Assembly (NCBI GenBank): GCA_020718265.1
Contig: DYSM01000127.1
Location: 1 to 7,873 of the forward strand
Direction of reading: 5' to 3'
Length of the DNA: 7,873 bases
DNA from: Draconibacterium orientale
GTDB lineage: Bacteria; Bacteroidota; Bacteroidia; Bacteroidales; JAADGE01
Numbering within the stretch: position 1 is the stretch's first letter; each line of letters begins with the position of its first letter. The position numbers and the translations under genes are program-made. Below, one piece after another: positions 7,213-7,873 of this stretch. The notes below the pieces were generated by a model. It made no database searches, was not told where the DNA came from, and saw only the letters and a list, made by a program, of their open reading frames with translations.

Positions 7213-7220
7213 TACTTTTG
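7213..7220 (+). promoter_or_regulatory. -7 promoter box, second copy (intact kinase)
   Basis: TACTTTTG is again a perfect TAnnTTTG box, 24 nt before the kinase ATG at 7245. It is the first 8 bp of the right repeat, so all DNA upstream of it comes from the insert and not from the ancestral recX intergenic region. No -33 TTG is evident here either. Confidence 0.5.
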
Positions 7221-7343
7221 TTGCGTGAATTTTAGCCCGAAATCATGCAAAAAGCTGAATTAAATTTTATCGTTATCGAAGGCAACATCGGTGCCGGAAA
7301 AACCTCATTATCAACAAAAATCGCCGAAGAATATAACGCAAAA
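7213..7343 (+). repeat. 131-bp perfect direct repeat, right copy
   Basis: This is identical to 5303-5433. It supplies the -7 box, leader and first 33 codons to the intact deoxynucleoside kinase, whose reading frame continues without a break across the right boundary at 7343/7344. Confidence 0.97.
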
Positions 7344-7873
7344 CTCATTCTGGAACAGTTTGCCGACAATCCGTTTTTGCCAAAATTCTACAAAGAACCG
7401 GAACGTTACTCGTTTCAGTTGGAATTGTCGTTTCTTGCCGACCGTTTCCACCAGTTACACAAAGAGTTAACCGACCAAAGTCTGTTTAATTCCTTTACGG
7501 TTGCGGATTATTATTTTACAAAATCACTTATATTTTCGGGAAATACACTTTCGGATGACGAATTTAGACTTTATCGCCGTTTGTTTAACATTATTTACAC
7601 GACATTACCGAAACCGAATTTGTATGTATATCTGCATGTTACAGTTGATAACTTAATCAAAAACATTAGGCGACGCGGGCGCGATTACGAACGACACATC
7701 AAGCCCGATTATTTGGAAAATATCCAAAATGCGTATTTCGATTATTTCAAACAACACAGCAACGACATGACATTTTTGGTAATTGACACAAATAATATAG
7801 ACTTTGTTAAGAATCCTTCTGACTATCAAAAAGTTAAGCACGAGATTTTTGGTAAAGAATATCCAAAAGGCAT
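7245..7873 (+). CDS. Deoxynucleoside kinase, 3' end outside the window
   Basis: This cytoplasmic salvage enzyme phosphorylates deoxynucleosides (bacterial members mostly deoxyadenosine or deoxyguanosine) with ATP to give dNMPs. 209 complete codons are visible and no stop is reached. Since bacterial family members are usually a little over 200 aa, only a short tail is probably missing. Features are the P-loop GNIGAGKTS (13-21, with K19) and E37 in LEQF followed by FADNPFLPKFY, the substrate-side region. Then come FLADRFHQL (63-71), D88-Y-Y with FTKSLIF, and the Arg-rich LID segment RRRGRDYE (142-149). The ending YLENIQNAYFDYF and an FLVIDTNN strand also fit. The exact nucleoside preference cannot be decided. 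The first 33 codons are duplicated at 5335, and the gene sits directly downstream of the lipoprotein insert on the same strand. Confidence 0.9.
   Translation, partial: MQKAELNFIVIEGNIGAGKTSLSTKIAEEYNAKLILEQFADNPFLPKFYKEPERYSFQLELSFLADRFHQLHKELTDQSLFNSFTVADYYFTKSLIFSGNTLSDDEFRLYRRLFNIIYTTLPKPNLYVYLHVTVDNLIKNIRRRGRDYERHIKPDYLENIQNAYFDYFKQHSNDMTFLVIDTNNIDFVKNPSDYQKVKHEIFGKEYPKG

Noticed and set aside
7653..7841. 62-codon minus-strand frame inside the kinase
   Set aside because: It is antisense to the LID region and C-terminal part of a clearly conserved kinase, with no family resemblance.

Overview
The window looks like chromosomal DNA of a Bacteroidota bacterium, probably Bacteroidales-like. 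This rests on moderate-to-low GC, genes without strong Shine-Dalgarno sequences, several perfect matches to the Bacteroidota -7 promoter box (TAnnTTTG), and a DUF4221-type lipoprotein, a family I know essentially only from this phylum. No species can be named from the sequence alone.

Layout. Positions 1-244 are a non-coding leader, possibly with the last few codons of an upstream gene. Positions 245-3736 (+) encode the replicative DNA polymerase III alpha subunit (dnaE), complete and with all key motifs. It converges on, and overlaps by 4 nt, a bile acid:sodium symporter family (SBF/BASS) membrane protein at 3733-4689 (-). That gene lies 20 nt downstream of recX at 4710-5192 (-), so recX and the transporter probably share a transcript. 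recX is divergent from a deoxynucleoside kinase locus on the + strand.

The unusual part is 5303-7873. The 5' end of the deoxynucleoside kinase gene is present twice as a perfect 131-bp direct repeat (5303-5433 and 7213-7343, offset 1910). Each copy runs from the first base of the -7 box through codon 33, including the whole P-loop. The first copy ends in an immediate TGA at the junction and is a 33-codon remnant. The second continues into an apparently intact kinase that runs off the window end. Between them is a 1779-bp insert with one complete gene: a lipoprotein with a DUF4221-like beta-propeller and a C-terminal thioredoxin-like domain carrying a CKSC motif. No transposase, integrase or terminal inverted repeat is visible.

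The simplest reading is one insertion of a small cargo segment into the start of the kinase gene with a long (131-bp) target duplication, which kept the kinase reading frame whole. The ancestral arrangement can be reconstructed by deleting 1910 bp: recX and the kinase would be plain divergent neighbours. Repeat-mediated loss of the insert and an assembly artefact are both real possibilities and both can be tested.

Functionally, dnaE (replication), recX (control of RecA) and the kinase (dNTP salvage) are DNA-metabolism housekeeping genes. The symporter and the lipoprotein are envelope proteins with no obvious link to them.
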